From Manduca sexta (lineage: Eukaryota; Arthropoda; Insecta; Lepidoptera; Sphingidae), in contig NC_051120.1 in NCBI RefSeq assembly GCF_014839805.1, positions 6,448,001 through 6,512,000 of the forward strand: a DNA stretch of 64,000 nt. The letters run 5' to 3'. Shown here piece after piece: positions 40,141 to 53,145 of this stretch (within the stretch, counting starts at the first letter, position 1; every line of letters begins with the position of its first letter). The notes under the pieces are model-generated. The model ran no database searches. It saw only the letters and a program-made list of their open reading frames with translations, and was not told the origin of the DNA. A program made the translations under genes and the position numbers.

Positions 40141-42273
40141 TAAGTGATAAGGGTGTCCCTTGCCATTTTTTTCGGATATTATATCCCCAGAGATTGCTCC
40201 CTACCATTCTCCCCACACAACGTTTCAATAAAGCTACTATTTCTTACCGTGATAATAAAATCCATTGCATTTAAAAACAACTCCTTAATGTTTTCATTAC
40301 ACTGGGATATACATTGTTGTCATATTGTAAATATCATCTAATATGCAGGAAAGACGTTTTAAAAAGACTTATGTTAACATAATATGTGTATACACTCTTA
40401 TAAATTAGACAGTTCGAATGTGTATATCTGTAAATGTAAAAATAATTTGAAATGGGTTGTCGTATAAATTTATATAAAAACAATATTTTTTCTACATGTT
40501 TGTTTTATTTTCTCTTAAACAACAATTATATTTAAGTCTAGTAATAGAAGTACATTTCAAATAATCAAGTGTGGATAATATGAATTTCTTAGAAGATATC
40601 TCATAATATATTTCGCAATAATCCGCTCAGCTCAAAGATGAACGAATGTGTGGTTAGGTGTTCCATATTAACCGAGATGCTCAAAATATCATTATATTTT
40701 CTACAGAATATAAGTGATAACAGGACTGAGCATACATATAAATTCATACTATCAGAGTTACGTAGTACTTACTTTAGCATTTATATTATTTATTCCTTGA
40801 GTACAAACATAAAATTATAAACTTACGAAATTGCAAAATTTATAATCAAGAACATAATATTTTATTTAAAATGAAAAAAATAAATATTTGCTAATTTGGG
40901 AAATGCTTACTGCATTTTCACGGCTGAATATTGATGTCAGAAGGATATCTGGGACATTGTTGATACTCTATAGCTCTACTTTGTGGCTCTACACTTTTCT
41001 ACGAGAAGAAAATCAACTCTAAGCTTATCTTGTTCCTCACTTCTGGAGATACTGCAAGATAAACTAACCAAATACACAATACCTTGACAGCCTAATGATG
41101 TTTGCGTTATGGTGTAGATACATAAAGATTTTAAATAAATATCCTGCCACAGAATAAAAGCTCTTATGATACATGAGAACGAGAAATTTAAAATAATTCG
41201 GGCCATCTTACACGAGTGCAATTGTGACTAGGCAACTCCCCAAAACTTCAAAAACCCACAATCCTACAACTACCACAGGCAAAATATCTGCCAACTTCTT
41301 AGAAAATTATTTTTATAAAATCTCGCTTCTTTTATTATTAATCATTCTGTTGGTACTGCCGAATAAACTTCATAAACAGAATCTTCACACTTTTGTTAAT
41401 AACCAAAACCTCCAAAACAATAAAGCAAGCAAATAATAGAAAATTATTCGGATCGTTCGCGAAACACGATCATTTATTAATAACAACGAAACTAGTACAA
41501 TAGATTCTGCCAACATTATTGGGTCCCTGAGTTAATGACGGCGAAATATCATGTGTCGAGCTTGCGGAATATCGGACGTGTAAGATCAACAGGTTGCGAG
41601 ACTCGTACGAATAATAAATCTGTTAATGAAGATGGATTTTTGGTCCATTTATTTGTTTTTATACATACTTACCCTCTCAATGTAATGGGAGGCAATACTT
41701 TTGACTTACTTTTTCTTGGTTTTTACGTTGTTGTCAACCTCCTCTGGATGATTTAGGGTAAACGGTAGAAAACACCACAATGTTTCTTCTAAACATCAAG
41801 CTTTTTACTATGGCTGCTATCGCAACCACTTGACCAACTAGTGGAATTTCGATTCATTGTCGCTCAATGAGGGTTAAAATTAATTATCACAAAATTTTAT
41901 GTGAACTTCAGTGCCGGCAAGACAGTTAAATTAAAGTTATATTGGAGGATCAAGAAATTAGGAAACAATATAATAATAAAGTTTGATTTTCAAAAGATAT
42001 ATTACATTTGAGAACATGTAAATTGTATTTCGTTTACTATGCTATATTATTTAAGCGAACACTTTCAGGTAAAACGGAGCATAATACTCTCTAAGATATG
42101 ACCTAAAGTAGCCATTTTAAACCCGCAGATGGGCACCTGTTTCCCCTCGAGATATGTAAATAAGGAAAAGTGGTTTGTATTCCGAGGCGGCCGCCTTACA
42201 GCCATTTTGTTCACACGTGTATGTCGGTTTTAATTACATGACGAGTACAATGCTTTTGTTGATAAACGAATGA
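40141..42273. other. Intergenic stretch without a gene
   Basis: AT-rich, with a GC-richer patch at 42180-42230 (ggcggccgccttacagccat). No gene or repeat is called. Confidence 0.35.
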
Positions 42274-42489
42274 ACACACCTTAGTGTCGGTGGAAGCCCA
42301 GTATTCGTTTTCCAGGTTGAACAACACTTTTGGTGGTGTTCTACATGGATTTACTCTGAACTGAACACTCCAGAAGAGTTGGTACCAAGCTTGTTATATG
42401 GAGAATGTAGTCCAAAACCATTCTACAACATGCTGAATAAATATCCATATTCTAAATATGTAGTTAAAAAAAATCTGCAATATGCTTGA
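42274..42489 (+). other. Exon-like open segment ending in a stop, unidentified
   Basis: A good acceptor (ttcgttttccag ending at 42315) is followed in phase 0 by 57 codons: VEQHFWWCSTWIYSEL, NTPEELVPSLLYGECSPKPF, YNMLNKYPYSKYVV, ending KKNLQYA and TGA at 42487-42489. The frame is also open upstream to 42274 (HLSVGGSPVFVFQ). Aromatic-rich, balanced composition is unlike chance AT-rich frames. I do not recognise the family. It could be the last exon of a plus-strand gene whose other exons I cannot find, or a gene or transposon remnant. Confidence 0.3.
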
Positions 42490-43710
42490 AAAAATCGTAA
42501 CAACTCCATGTAATTGATCAAAAATGTAGTAATCATTAAACTTAGTGAGCTAAGAGTTAAATCCATATACACGTATAATATTAATTGATTTCATAATAGG
42601 ATGCACATCACATCCGCAGCGTGTCCCTGACACAGGAGCCGCTGCTCCTTGCCAGTTGCGACCTTCACTCATCCAACAATTCTCTATCGATTGACAGCGC
42701 CCGTGACATTTAACAGTGCAAGTAATTATTAATAAACAATTCAGTGTCGTAAATGAGCGAACACTGACGTAAATCCGCTGTAATAATATGGTGCTGTCAA
42801 TTAATTAGAGTTTATACGAAAATTATAGCGTTGGTAATGCATGCGTGGTTGTCTCTATGGATGGTTCACGGTCCCTTATGACTCTAATAATGGATTTGAT
42901 GTATTTCGCATTCCCGTTAGTGTCTAACATCCGTATCCATATTTTTTTATGAATACGAAGAATCAGGTTTTTATTCATGTTATAAATTCCTCATCTTTAA
43001 TTAATTATTATATAATAGTATATTTATCTTTTACTTTCTTGTGATATAAGAAGTAAAACATTCGCTAAGCTTAAAAACTTAATTCCCTATCAGTCACAAA
43101 ATCGAATCCAGAGCAAGCAAGCTATTCTACCGAATTTAACAGTTTATTTTATGTTAACTAACTAAACTACAAAAGTGAATGAAGCTAAATAAGGCCAATT
43201 CATATGTAAATGTTTATCTTAATTTTATTTAAAAAATAAACATTAAAAATAAAACACCACAACGTCAGAGTTTCATTTTCACAGGAAGTAAAACGAGTAT
43301 AATGAAAAACATTTATTACAGAAATTTGAAATGCAAAACGAGCGCGTTTTATTAGTTTTTCTATCGCGAATTGCGACGCATTCAACGAAATATTCCAATC
43401 GGGTGTTTACGTATAAATATTTTATAAGTTCTTTATAGGAAATTAATTACCGACCAAATTTGTGTTACGTAGGATTATCAAATAAAAACTTGTGATAAAA
43501 TTCTTGTCATACAAAAATAACACTTATTTTAAGAATACCAAAATACATTTTTAGTATAGTGCTTAATGTTATTGTAGTATAAATACGAAGTAAGGACATT
43601 TTTATAACTCCACAACAGCTGTGAGTACTAACACGATATGACAAATTGATCCCTTGTATTTCTATTGACAAGGTATACGTAATCGTCGCTATAAAAAATA
43701 AATAAAAATA
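42490..43710. other. Intergenic stretch without a gene; GC-richer block at 42605-42720
   Basis: The block (cacatccgcagcgtgtccct, gagccgctgctccttgccag) is a candidate regulatory element. The rest is AT-rich. Confidence 0.35.
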
Positions 43711-43711
43711 A

Positions 43712-43932
43712 CACTTTATTACTTACTGTCTACCGCTGGGCATAGGTCTCTTCTACCACTGAGAGGATTTTATGCTCGAGTCCACCACTCTGGCCTAGTA
43801 TGGGTTGGCAGACTCCACATACCTACGACATTTTTATAGATAACTTCTCAGACATGCAGATTCCCTTCCGATATTTTCTTTCACCATTAAAACAATGGAT
43901 ACCGCTCCGCTGCCAGCTGGGCTATCGCTACC
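43712..43932 (-). repeat. Old SINE family 1 copy, minus orientation
   Basis: Diverged: ctgtctaccgctgggcatag, ctaccactgagaggatttta, ccaccactctggcctagta, gacatgcagattcccttccg, ccagctgggctatcgctacc. It retains both ends of the element. Confidence 0.75.
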
Positions 43933-44464
43933 TGACTCTAATTATAAATATGTAAATTTTCACAAAATTGATTAAATCCATCACAGAGCACAAAGTAAAT
44001 GGCCAACATGTATAAAATAATTAAAATTCAGCACAAAGTTCCCTCGCGTCGATTTAGTGCTGTGATCGCGGAGTGTTTTAATGGTCACCACAAATTGCCT
44101 TGAGTGCTTTTATCGTAACTATAATAAAAACATTGTTATGACAAGCGCATTACACTTGTTTGGTATTTTTCATGTTTTCAAAACAACGAAATGGCGGAAT
44201 ACCTACTATACAGATTTGAATGACAAACTATTGCAGTGTTCTCTTCGAGTTGAGAGATCAGATGTTAAGTATAATACCCAGTAATTACAATAACACCTTC
44301 AAAGCCTATAATAATATTCGCCTTTCCTTAGCAGAACGACGCGTGCTGGCATACGAAGCCACAGCTTGATGGTTAAAACATTGCGGACCGAACTTATTAT
44401 TTCGTCAACTCTTTACCGCACCATTAAGCTTTGGAATAGTCTACTTAGGCATGTGTCCCCTCCT

Positions 44465-44640
44465 TCCTATAATCATGGGTTCTTAGTAGCATCTTAGCAG
44501 GCCAGCGTGATTGTGTCAAATGGTACGAGATAGCCATTTGTTACTATTCTATATTTTATCTGGACGGCATCGCGTTTACCATCAGGTGACGCGGAATCAG
44601 TTTGCCGTTCCGAAATAAAAAAAATAAACAACATTGCACA
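44465..44640 (+). repeat. Poly-A-tailed SINE-like fragment related to family C
   Basis: It has catcgcgtttaccatcaggt, gacgcggaatcagtttgccg and an A-rich tail (ttccgaaataaaaaaaataa), similar to the 3' end of family C. Confidence 0.5.
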
Positions 44641-45950
44641 TTGGCGTCAAAAATAGATGATAGTTCGTCGTCCGAAAACTTATTGCAGATTTTTAAGCAC
44701 CTAACATTTCAAAATATAATAATGTAGATGGAAAATAGACTTTTTTATTGTAAAGCAGAAGAGCCATAAATATATAAATTTCTTCGGATTTGGAGTCTAA
44801 GGGCTGTATGATACGCCTGACAGCGTATCTTCCTTCAACTATCCGATATAAAGAAACCTACTCAGATATGTTGCCGTCAACGAAATTCAAAATTTATTTA
44901 TGACGTGCTTCTTATCTTTACAGACTATTGGTTCAGGAGCCTTTGCAGAATGGATATTCATAAAATCGCCTTTTGTGGACACATTTTGTAGACGTTGTGT
45001 AAGCATATGAACAATAAAAAGCCGATTTCATTGTAACATAAACCTTTGCGTTTTGACCTAGTACCGTTTTGACCTTAGCTCTAAAAAAATACGAATTTCT
45101 ATTCTTTATAGATGTATAAGTTAGGTCAGAAATATATAAGCGGCTATGCCCAGATTTCTGCTTTGAACATGTATAATTAGTAGTTAAAATATAATAATTG
45201 TTAATTGAAACATTTTTTTTAAATGACTATAATCCCACATCGCATTACACATAAGCACAGCTTTACCTCTTTCTTCTGCAAGAAAGCTTCTTTCTTTAAA
45301 ATAATTTAAAAGTAACACAGACTAAACATTATTAATAAGTGAACAAAAACATTTATTTAGAATAATGTTTACATATTTGAAACTAAATGCAGTTTTTTCA
45401 AATTCGTGTTCACCTATTTGCCTTGCAATACGCGACAACGGATGGAATGATTTCCTTAGAGATTTCACAGACACGTTCACAGAAACTCGAGCTAAAACCC
45501 ACTATACTTTTTATTCCCAAATAGAATTTATTTCAAAGGTATACAGTACAATGGAAACGTAGTTGGGTGAATATTTGACATGTGCATATTACGCGGCTCT
45601 AAGCAAATAACTACCTAGACAAATATTATTAAATGTTTTTTTTTATTTTTCCTAAAGCTTGGTTCCTGGTCTATATGTGCATGTGGAAAACATATCCGTA
45701 TTGTAATAAATAGTAAAGCTATCCTCAAAAACATGCCTTAAATCTAATTACCATCCGTGTCACAATTTCCAAATTTTAGCAATAAATGTGCGAAAAGTAG
45801 TAAAAACCTTTTGAAGATCGTATTTTTTTTAAACTATTCAGATAATAGAATACATACTCTACAAGCTACCCAAATTACAAACTATAAAGAACACTTTAAT
45901 ATTATTTTTAACCACTTCGAAATTTGTCCTACCTACCATTTGTTAAAATA
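44641..45950. other. Intergenic stretch without a gene
   Basis: AT-rich with short chance frames only. Confidence 0.4.
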
Positions 45951-45964
45951 GTCATAGTGTTAAA

Positions 45965-46145
45965 ACTTAAACGGAACGTGTCGGTGCCTGTTTGGTTTAT
46001 TCTGCGGCTAGAGCTGAGTTTCCTCTCGCGACTCAAGCAGATTACACATCAAGATTTGGTTATACGGCAGCTGCAGCTCGTATTTATCGTCGAAAAAAAG
46101 CGTTTGTCACAATCTTTTCTCATTTCCGTTTGAGCTTGCTGTGGT
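45965..46145 (+). other. Possible non-coding first exon ending at a strong splice donor
   Basis: A GC-richer segment (cggtgcctgtttggtttatt, ctgcggctagagctgagttt, cggcagctgcagctcg) ends in gcttgctgtg|GTAAGT (donor at 46144). The frame is short and unrecognised, so this would be a 5'UTR exon of a gene continuing to the right. No partner acceptor exon was found, so the call is tentative. Confidence 0.25.
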
Positions 46146-46289
46146 AAGTCTGCGTTGCTTATTTACAATTTGGATTAATTATGATTATCGTCATAAAAAA
46201 CTGTCCCGTTTTATGGTTTCTTAAATTATAATGTAGTATAAAGAATGTTTTATAAAATAAAATGTAGCAAAAACTACTTACCGTCGTTA

Positions 46290-46335
46290 TAATTACCGTG
46301 TTTACCGTTTGAATTTTGGTAAACGGTAATTGGCA
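46290..46335. repeat. Imperfect hairpin
   Basis: aattaccgtgtttacc pairs with ggtaaacggtaatt with one bulged base. Short and isolated. Confidence 0.5.
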
Positions 46336-46525
46336 ATAACAAATTTTAATTAGTATTGCGTAAAGTTGAAGTAAACAAAAATGTATTATTATCGTATTTT
46401 ATACTTTGTTTATATAAACTTATGACAATAAACGTTATTTGATCCCTAAAAAGTAAATAATAGTATAAAAAGTTATGCAGTTAATGGTTTAATAAATTCT
46501 TATATTAGGAGAGTTCACTAATAGT

Positions 46526-46852
46526 TTTTTTTTTTTATTTTATTAGCTTTGAATGAAGAGACGAGCCCTCCATTCGCCCGATGGTAAGCAATACGACAGC
46601 CTATAAACAGCAGAAACACCATCCAACACCTTAAATTACAAAGTATAGTTTGGTATTCCACTGCGCTCGCTATCCTGAGACAAGAGATGTTAAGTCTTAG
46701 TATGTCCAGCAGTTACACTGGCTACAATGTCCTTCAAACCGAAAAACAACATTGACTACACACTGCTGCTTGGCGGCAGAAATAGACATTGCCGTGGTAT
46801 CTAACCAGGCGGACTCTCACATATGAGAGACCTACCACCAGTCAATAGAAGT
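46526..46852 (-). repeat. Family C SINE-like repeat, minus orientation (left half of an inverted pair)
   Basis: It begins with a T-run (poly-A on the minus strand), then cgcccgatggtaagcaatac, gacagcctataaacag, ggtattccactgcgctcgct, ggcggcagaaatagacattg, ggactctcacatatgagaga. Confidence 0.85.
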
Positions 46853-46874
46853 TTTAGATAAAATAAAGGTAGCT

Positions 46875-47140
46875 CTCTTGAGTGTCTATTTCTCCTGCCA
46901 GGAAACAGTGTGCATGCACTGTTGTGTGTCAGTTCGAAGAAAATTGTAAACAATGTTATTGCAGGGCATCTTGAGACTTAATGCCTTATGATTTCTCAGG
47001 ATGACAACCGCAGTGAAGTATCACACAGTACGTTGTAATTTAAAATTCCAGGTAGACTTGCTACTGTTTATGGGTGATCGTATCGCTTACCATCTCACTG
47101 TTTTTGAATTTAAAGATGCCTGGGAATAAAAAAATCTAAT
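46875..47140 (+). repeat. Family C SINE-like repeat, plus orientation (right half of an inverted pair)
   Basis: tgtctatttctcctgccagg, gaaacagtgtgcatgcactg, ggtagacttgctactgttta, tgggtgatcgtatcgcttac, then an A-rich end. It faces the copy at 46526-46852 head to head with about 20 bp between them. Confidence 0.8.
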
Positions 47141-48080
47141 CAAGAAGTATAAGCAAAAGCCTTGAGAAGTAGATACACAAAAATTAAAGCTGATCCTATT
47201 ATTATACGCCCAGGAAAAACAGAAAGAAAAATAACGATAAAAAAACGAAGAGCACAGAAAAAAATATTATCAGCTTAAGAATTAACACCAAGAGCTAGAA
47301 GACTGCAAAGAAAGAAATGTTGAAAGATTTTACATCTATCGGAATTGTTATATGAAAACTAAAATCAACTAAAAATAATATTTTGAACAAGGCGCATGTA
47401 AATGTATTTCTTAATTAAGGTTATGAGATAAACTGATAAATTATAACATAGGAAGTTAAAAGATATTTAAACTTGAATTAGAATCAGATTCATAATATTT
47501 TTGAACAACAGGACATCCAGGGTCTTCTGACAGATCGTCTAGCACAAGAGTTTCACTAACCCAACTCATCAATAATAGTTTCTTTATTCATAGTATTAGT
47601 AGATTCATTTTTGCTATCACATTGTAATTTTCCGACATACTTAGTATGTCTACAATTCATTTCCAAACACCCAAAGGAACTAGTCCCTCTGAATATCAGG
47701 TGGTCCGTCGACATTCGACATATTGTATCATTTTAGCATTATTTCCTTGAAGAATTAAGTCAAGATCAATGTTTAACGCATTTTTATAATGGATTTTCTC
47801 ATTTCTGTTGATTTTAAAATATAATATTATTGTAATAATTAAACAAGACTGTTGTTTTGTTAGATGTATTTATTTTGCTGACCAAACTCTGTTGATTATT
47901 AAGAGCAAAATCGGGTAATCATGTTGCGTTACAATTATTATATATTATAATGTTGGCAATGAGTAGATATGTTTGTTTTCAATCTTTATATATTAGAGAC
48001 TTATATATAATTCATAAATATAATATATTATATAATTTTAACGGTATTTATTTATTTACTTATTACCTACCAACCACCTA
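47141..48080. other. Intergenic stretch without a gene
   Basis: AT-rich. No recognisable content. Confidence 0.4.
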
Positions 48081-48081
48081 T

Positions 48082-48145
48082 TATAATTACCATTTAGCAA
48101 ATATTAATTACCATTTTTCAAATACTAATTACCATGTGTCATTTC
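48082..48145. repeat. Three-unit 21-bp tandem repeat
   Basis: taattaccatttagcaaatat, then taattaccatttttcaaatac, then a decayed third unit starting taattaccat. Confidence 0.7.
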
Positions 48146-48705
48146 TCATTGCCATTCGTGAACATTTTTCAAATCCAATTCCGACCTGAATATCGATTTA
48201 CAGACTGTGCCTTTAATTTATATAGTATATAAATACGATAAACTTTACATCGAATCGATAAAGATCGCGATTGGGAGTAATATTTGAATTTATTTTAGGA
48301 ACACCGAATATGTCTATTTTCAAATATTCACCCAGTTACGTTCTTAAATTCTAGTAAACAAGAATCTATGTTGGCTTACTCTTTTTAGTTATTATTTGGA
48401 AAACACACAGAACAATTACAACTGAACATAAACAAAATAAAACAAAATCCAACAAAGTTTCCACCAAAAGCTAATACATACTAGAGGAAATTGAACAGAA
48501 TCATATACTAATGAATACAACATAACAAAAATAACTTACCGATTACAAATTAATTAGGAACAAGTATGGAAAATAAATTATAAAATTTTAAAACAATTTT
48601 AATTAAACTATAAATGAAGTCGCATTACAATCTTTGGACATAACTGCCCTCTTAAATCGAGGAAATTAATATGAGACAATATCCATATAATGAATAATAT
48701 TATAA

Positions 48706-48915
48706 TGAAGTAGCTTTTGCTCACTACTTCTGTGCGTGAAAGATTTTTTCGGGATAATATTCCCGATATATATTTATAAAGTGTCGAGATAATAATACAG
48801 TACCCTATGTCCCAGAGTATCAAACTCCATACCAATTTCATTTGAAATGTATCCGGTAGTTTTTGAGTTTATCGCGTGCAGACAGACGCGATGGGGGATT
48901 TTGCTTAGTAATAAG
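48706..48915 (+). repeat. Retroelement-tail repeat ('GCCCGCGG' family), diverged, plus orientation
   Basis: gtagcttttgctcactactt, gggataatattcccgatata, cataccaatttcatttgaaa, tagtttttgagtttatcgcg, cagacagacgcgatggggga. Confidence 0.7.
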
Positions 48916-51850
48916 TTAGGATGATATTAAAGTTAATATTACAAAGTATACCTCTAACAGTTCTGTATAACTTTGAGGATAATTGTAAGACGTAAGAAAT
49001 TGTTCCGAAATTAAATTAAATACCCAATCAAATTCCTATGGTCATATTTTCCCCTAAATTTATAAAATCACGATCTCACCTTTACTTTAAAAAAATAGAT
49101 GATAAACAATTTCAATCAAGATATGACATTTAAAAGACTTTATACTCATTGAAGAAACCGCAAGAAGCGATAAAATATTGGAGAGCTTTTAAATTGGTTT
49201 ATGAAAGAATATCAAATCGGTTCGTTAACGACTACTGTTTCCCGTTCCGAACGATGTCTTAAAGATAGAAAACACTGAACCATAAAGAAAAACTGAAAGA
49301 AACTGCTCTCCAATAATCAACCGCGAGGTGCAAATATTGAATGTAGATAATTCATTATACTTTATAACGTTACTTTTATTTTTATTTAATTTAAATAATC
49401 AGTGAATATACCAATAAAATCTTCAAAGATATTGCATAAGTCATCATAAGTTTCATACATTAGTTAGTAAATACTTACACCATTTAGCATTTTTATTTTT
49501 TTGCAGATACTAGCACAAAGAAATTCAATCTAGGCATTCGATATTCATAGCCGAGTAACTCAGCACAAGGAAAATTAATTTAAGTGATTAAAGATTAATC
49601 CAAGTGCACAACAATTTCTACACAATGTTTATACGAAAACCCATAAAGATATTTAAAATTATAATTCCCACATTTTATATAAATTTTAAGTGATGCGACC
49701 ATTGCGCAGTAACCTGTAGTAGGTTAGGTTAACCATGAGTCCCGAAGCTAATCCACTGGAACTATAAGGATGAACGTCAACCACAGAGTTTGTGAATGAA
49801 TGAATCCATGCTCTCAAATGTTGCTCAACTTGTTAATTAATTAATCAAATTATCTTGCTTTTCGTAGTGAAAATACGTTTCTTGTTAAATATTGCTTCGA
49901 GGCTAATACCGGCTGGCTTAAAGAAGATGATAACGATTACTGATGGCCTTGAGTTCGATATCTATATCATAATAGATAATAGTTAGTAGATAATCACAAT
50001 AATGAAATCGTCCAATTCTGCTTTTGAAATACATAGCATAGATTAATAATAAAACCAAGCCTTTTATAATATTCTATTGTTTCATTACTGAGGACCAGCC
50101 GTCTCTACTGCTACGACGGATGCATGGAACTTATCTAATACTATAATGTTATCGATTTAAAATGATCTCTATTTCAGTACCATTCAACAATCGAACAGTT
50201 GCATATAACATAGCTTTAACAATACAATATTTACAATGGCTTAGTGCCTCAACATCGATATAGCAAGTACTCAGCGCTAGTTGAAGTGTCTCTGAACAGA
50301 ATCCCACTGTTTGCTCGCTCGTCGCCCCTCACAAATCCTCTAAGCCCCGTACACGAGCCTCGTGTAGTCGAAAATATGAAAACATGTCCCCAAATATCAA
50401 ATATGATGTGCCGTGCATTCAATTTGAGTGCCTTTCTCAAGTGCTTGTTTTCACTACTGACAATTGGGACTCCTTTCATGAAAATTTTATTCTATTTATT
50501 ATTTTTGTTTTGAAGCATACGTTATATTTAAACGCTGTCAGAGAAGATTTAATGCATGAGGAGATTAAACTATTCAAATGAAAAACGGTACGGTAAACTA
50601 TTTCTTGGGATTCATATTTGATGCCACTAAGCCACTATTTTATTTACTTATCAAAAAATTTCCAACACATAAGTGACTAATGTTAGATAAATTCTACAAT
50701 CCTGTTTTTACTCTACAGTTTATAATCAGATATTATTTTTTGAGTCCTTGTTTATTTGCAACAATTCAATCACTGATATCCAAATAAACATCATTTTATG
50801 CATAACACATTCATAATAAAATATTGTGAAGACATCATTAATGAAAATAAATCTCAAAACAATTTTATTTTCTAACTCAAGTCGTAATGTTCGTCCAAAG
50901 TCAAACTAAAAATAAAATCAACAGAACATTAAGAAAAAATACAACCCCATAAAGTTATTTATAATATTACACTTTAGAAAATTGACGCAGAAATTCTAAT
51001 CTCAATAACAGAAAATGTAGCAGAAAAACAATTCGGGCAAATGTTTCGTACCACGAATTAAACGAATAAACATAATGTTTTAGCGTGTACGACGCCGCGC
51101 CGCCGCGAGCGTGGCGACGCCCGAACAAGAACATTATAAACGTGAAATAAGGTAGGCACGCTATTAATTTTAGTTATAGCTAGGAAGGGACCGTCGTATA
51201 TGCGTTACAATTCTAATTACCACTGCTGAATAAATATTTGACACACACGGGGATGTCACGTACAAAATTTGCAAAAGACTCAGGCCTATTTAACAAATTA
51301 GCGACTTATTACAAGGAGCATTAAGGCGGAGTGTTCATTTGCTAGAGAATCGTTATTCTATTTCGAAATAAATATTTTTTTATTTCTATATCAATGAATA
51401 ATTCTTGACAATATCATAAATATTTATTTTAGTTAAACTTTTTTCTTCTCTGTGAATTAGTTTATAAATATCGACAATTTTAAAATTGAAGATGGATTTT
51501 GGCTATAGATTTATTACATTGTTTTTGTATTACAAATGACTATGTAACAAAAATAAAAATCATGTTATATTTTTTGAGTTATAGTAATTTAACTATAATT
51601 TCTAAATATATAAAATAATTTCTAGATTTTTGTTCCGTGGCAACCCTGTGTACACGTAACATGATATTAAGGAGGTCCATGAACTGGGTCGAAGGGGTTT
51701 ATCCGCAAACCATTAATTGTTCTGTGAGGTCTGCTACGGTTGAGTGCGGATTAATTCGGCACGAGATAACTGATGTGATACCCGTGATGTTTGTTATCAA
51801 TCTATTCTACTATATTAATACCTTCTTGGTCCTAGTTTGTGACTTGAATG
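48916..51850. other. Intergenic stretch without a gene
   Basis: AT-rich. GC-richer patches occur at 50235-50440 and 51085-51125 (acgacgccgcgccgccgcga). An 89-codon frame at 50244-50513 begins with GTG and is not recognised. No repeat is identified. Confidence 0.35.
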
Positions 51851-51854
51851 TAAA

Positions 51855-51903
51855 ACCTCGAATGCTATTTCATACTAAGAATGTATGAAATAGCATTCGA
51901 GGT
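51855..51903. repeat. Perfect 21-bp inverted repeat with 7-nt loop
   Basis: Arms 51855-51875 (acctcgaatgctatttcata, then c) and 51883-51903 are exact reverse complements; loop taagaat. It sits in unique-looking sequence. A perfect arm implies recent origin or selection. Confidence 0.9.
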
Positions 51904-52352
51904 AACTAATGTAGGTAGCTAATGTTTGAAAGTTAATTAAGATATTCGGATGAATGTAAGCTAATTACTCGTAAAAGTTTGAATGAATTATGATGTTTAG
52001 TCCACAGACTGCATGCGAATAAAACAGGCTAGAATTTTATTCATAAGCAAACCAGTATACATGAAATAAAATATTTTTAAGAGCGGGTCCGGAGCTCCAA
52101 GCATAATATAATATTATACAGGTGAAAATGAGTTTTCTATTATCTACGTACAACCCACATGTCCTCATTAACCTCGGCATACGAATTAATCGACGGCGAA
52201 AAATGGATATAGAGTGCAATTCTCCTAAGATTGTTCTCTTACAACAAACAAATTTACTAATTTTGGCGACAGTCGGGAATCCCCTATAGCACATGAATCA
52301 AAATGACCACAATGTTTTCCTACGACAAAAATACAACAATTAACAACAAGGC

Positions 52353-53056
52353 GGCAATGCAAAGTTCAAGAATCAAAACCAATCTCAGCTACGACCACGG
52401 GAGTAAAAAAGTCTAACACGAATTTATAATACATCTCCTCTTTTCTATCGCAGGTGCTGTAATTGCTCATGTATTTCAAATTTCAACATTATGGAAACAA
52501 AACCAATCGCAGCTACGACCATGGGAGCAACTAAGTCTAGGACGAATTTATAATACATCGCCCCTTTTCTGTTACAGGTGCCCTGATTGTCAATGTATTC
52601 CTAAAGCAATGCAAATTTCGACATTATGGAAACAAAACCAATCTCAGCTACGACCATGGGAGCAACTAAGTCTAGGACGAATTTATAATACATCGCCCCT
52701 TTTCTGTTACAGGTGCCCTGATTGTCAATGTATTCCTAAAGCAATGCAAATTTCGACATTATGGAAACAAAACCAATCTCAGCTACGACCATGGGAGCAA
52801 CTAAGTCTAGGACGAATTTATAATACATCGCCCCTTTTCTGTTACAGGTGCCCTGATTGTCAATGTATTCCTAAAGCAATGCAAATTTCGACATTATGGA
52901 AACAAAACCAATCTCAGCTACGACCATGGGAGCAACTAAGTCTAGGACGAATTTATAATACATCGCCCCTTTTCTGTTACAGGTGCCCTGATTGTCAATG
53001 TATTCCTAAAGCAATGCAAATTTCGACATTATGGAATCAAAACCAATCTCAGCTAA
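52353..53056 (+). repeat. 135-bp minisatellite, about five and a half units, open in one frame
   Basis: Units starting at 52609, 52744 and 52879 (135 bp each) are practically identical. A partial unit begins at 53014, and two more diverged units lie to the left (about 52353 and 52475). Because 135 is divisible by three, one frame stays open (178 codons from ATG 52609 to 53145; open back to about 52418) and repeats a 45-residue block containing CYRCPDCQC. Each unit also contains ccccttttctgttacag, a strong acceptor-like sequence. I regard the frame as a by-product of the repeat, but an expressed repeat protein or multiplied exon is not excluded. Confidence 0.85.
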
Positions 53057-53145
53057 CGCAGTTGTGTACATACATCGAGTATGCAAGCACCACTCAGCCG
53101 TCTATTCACGACAGCTCGTTACACTCCAGTTTCACTCCGAGTTAA

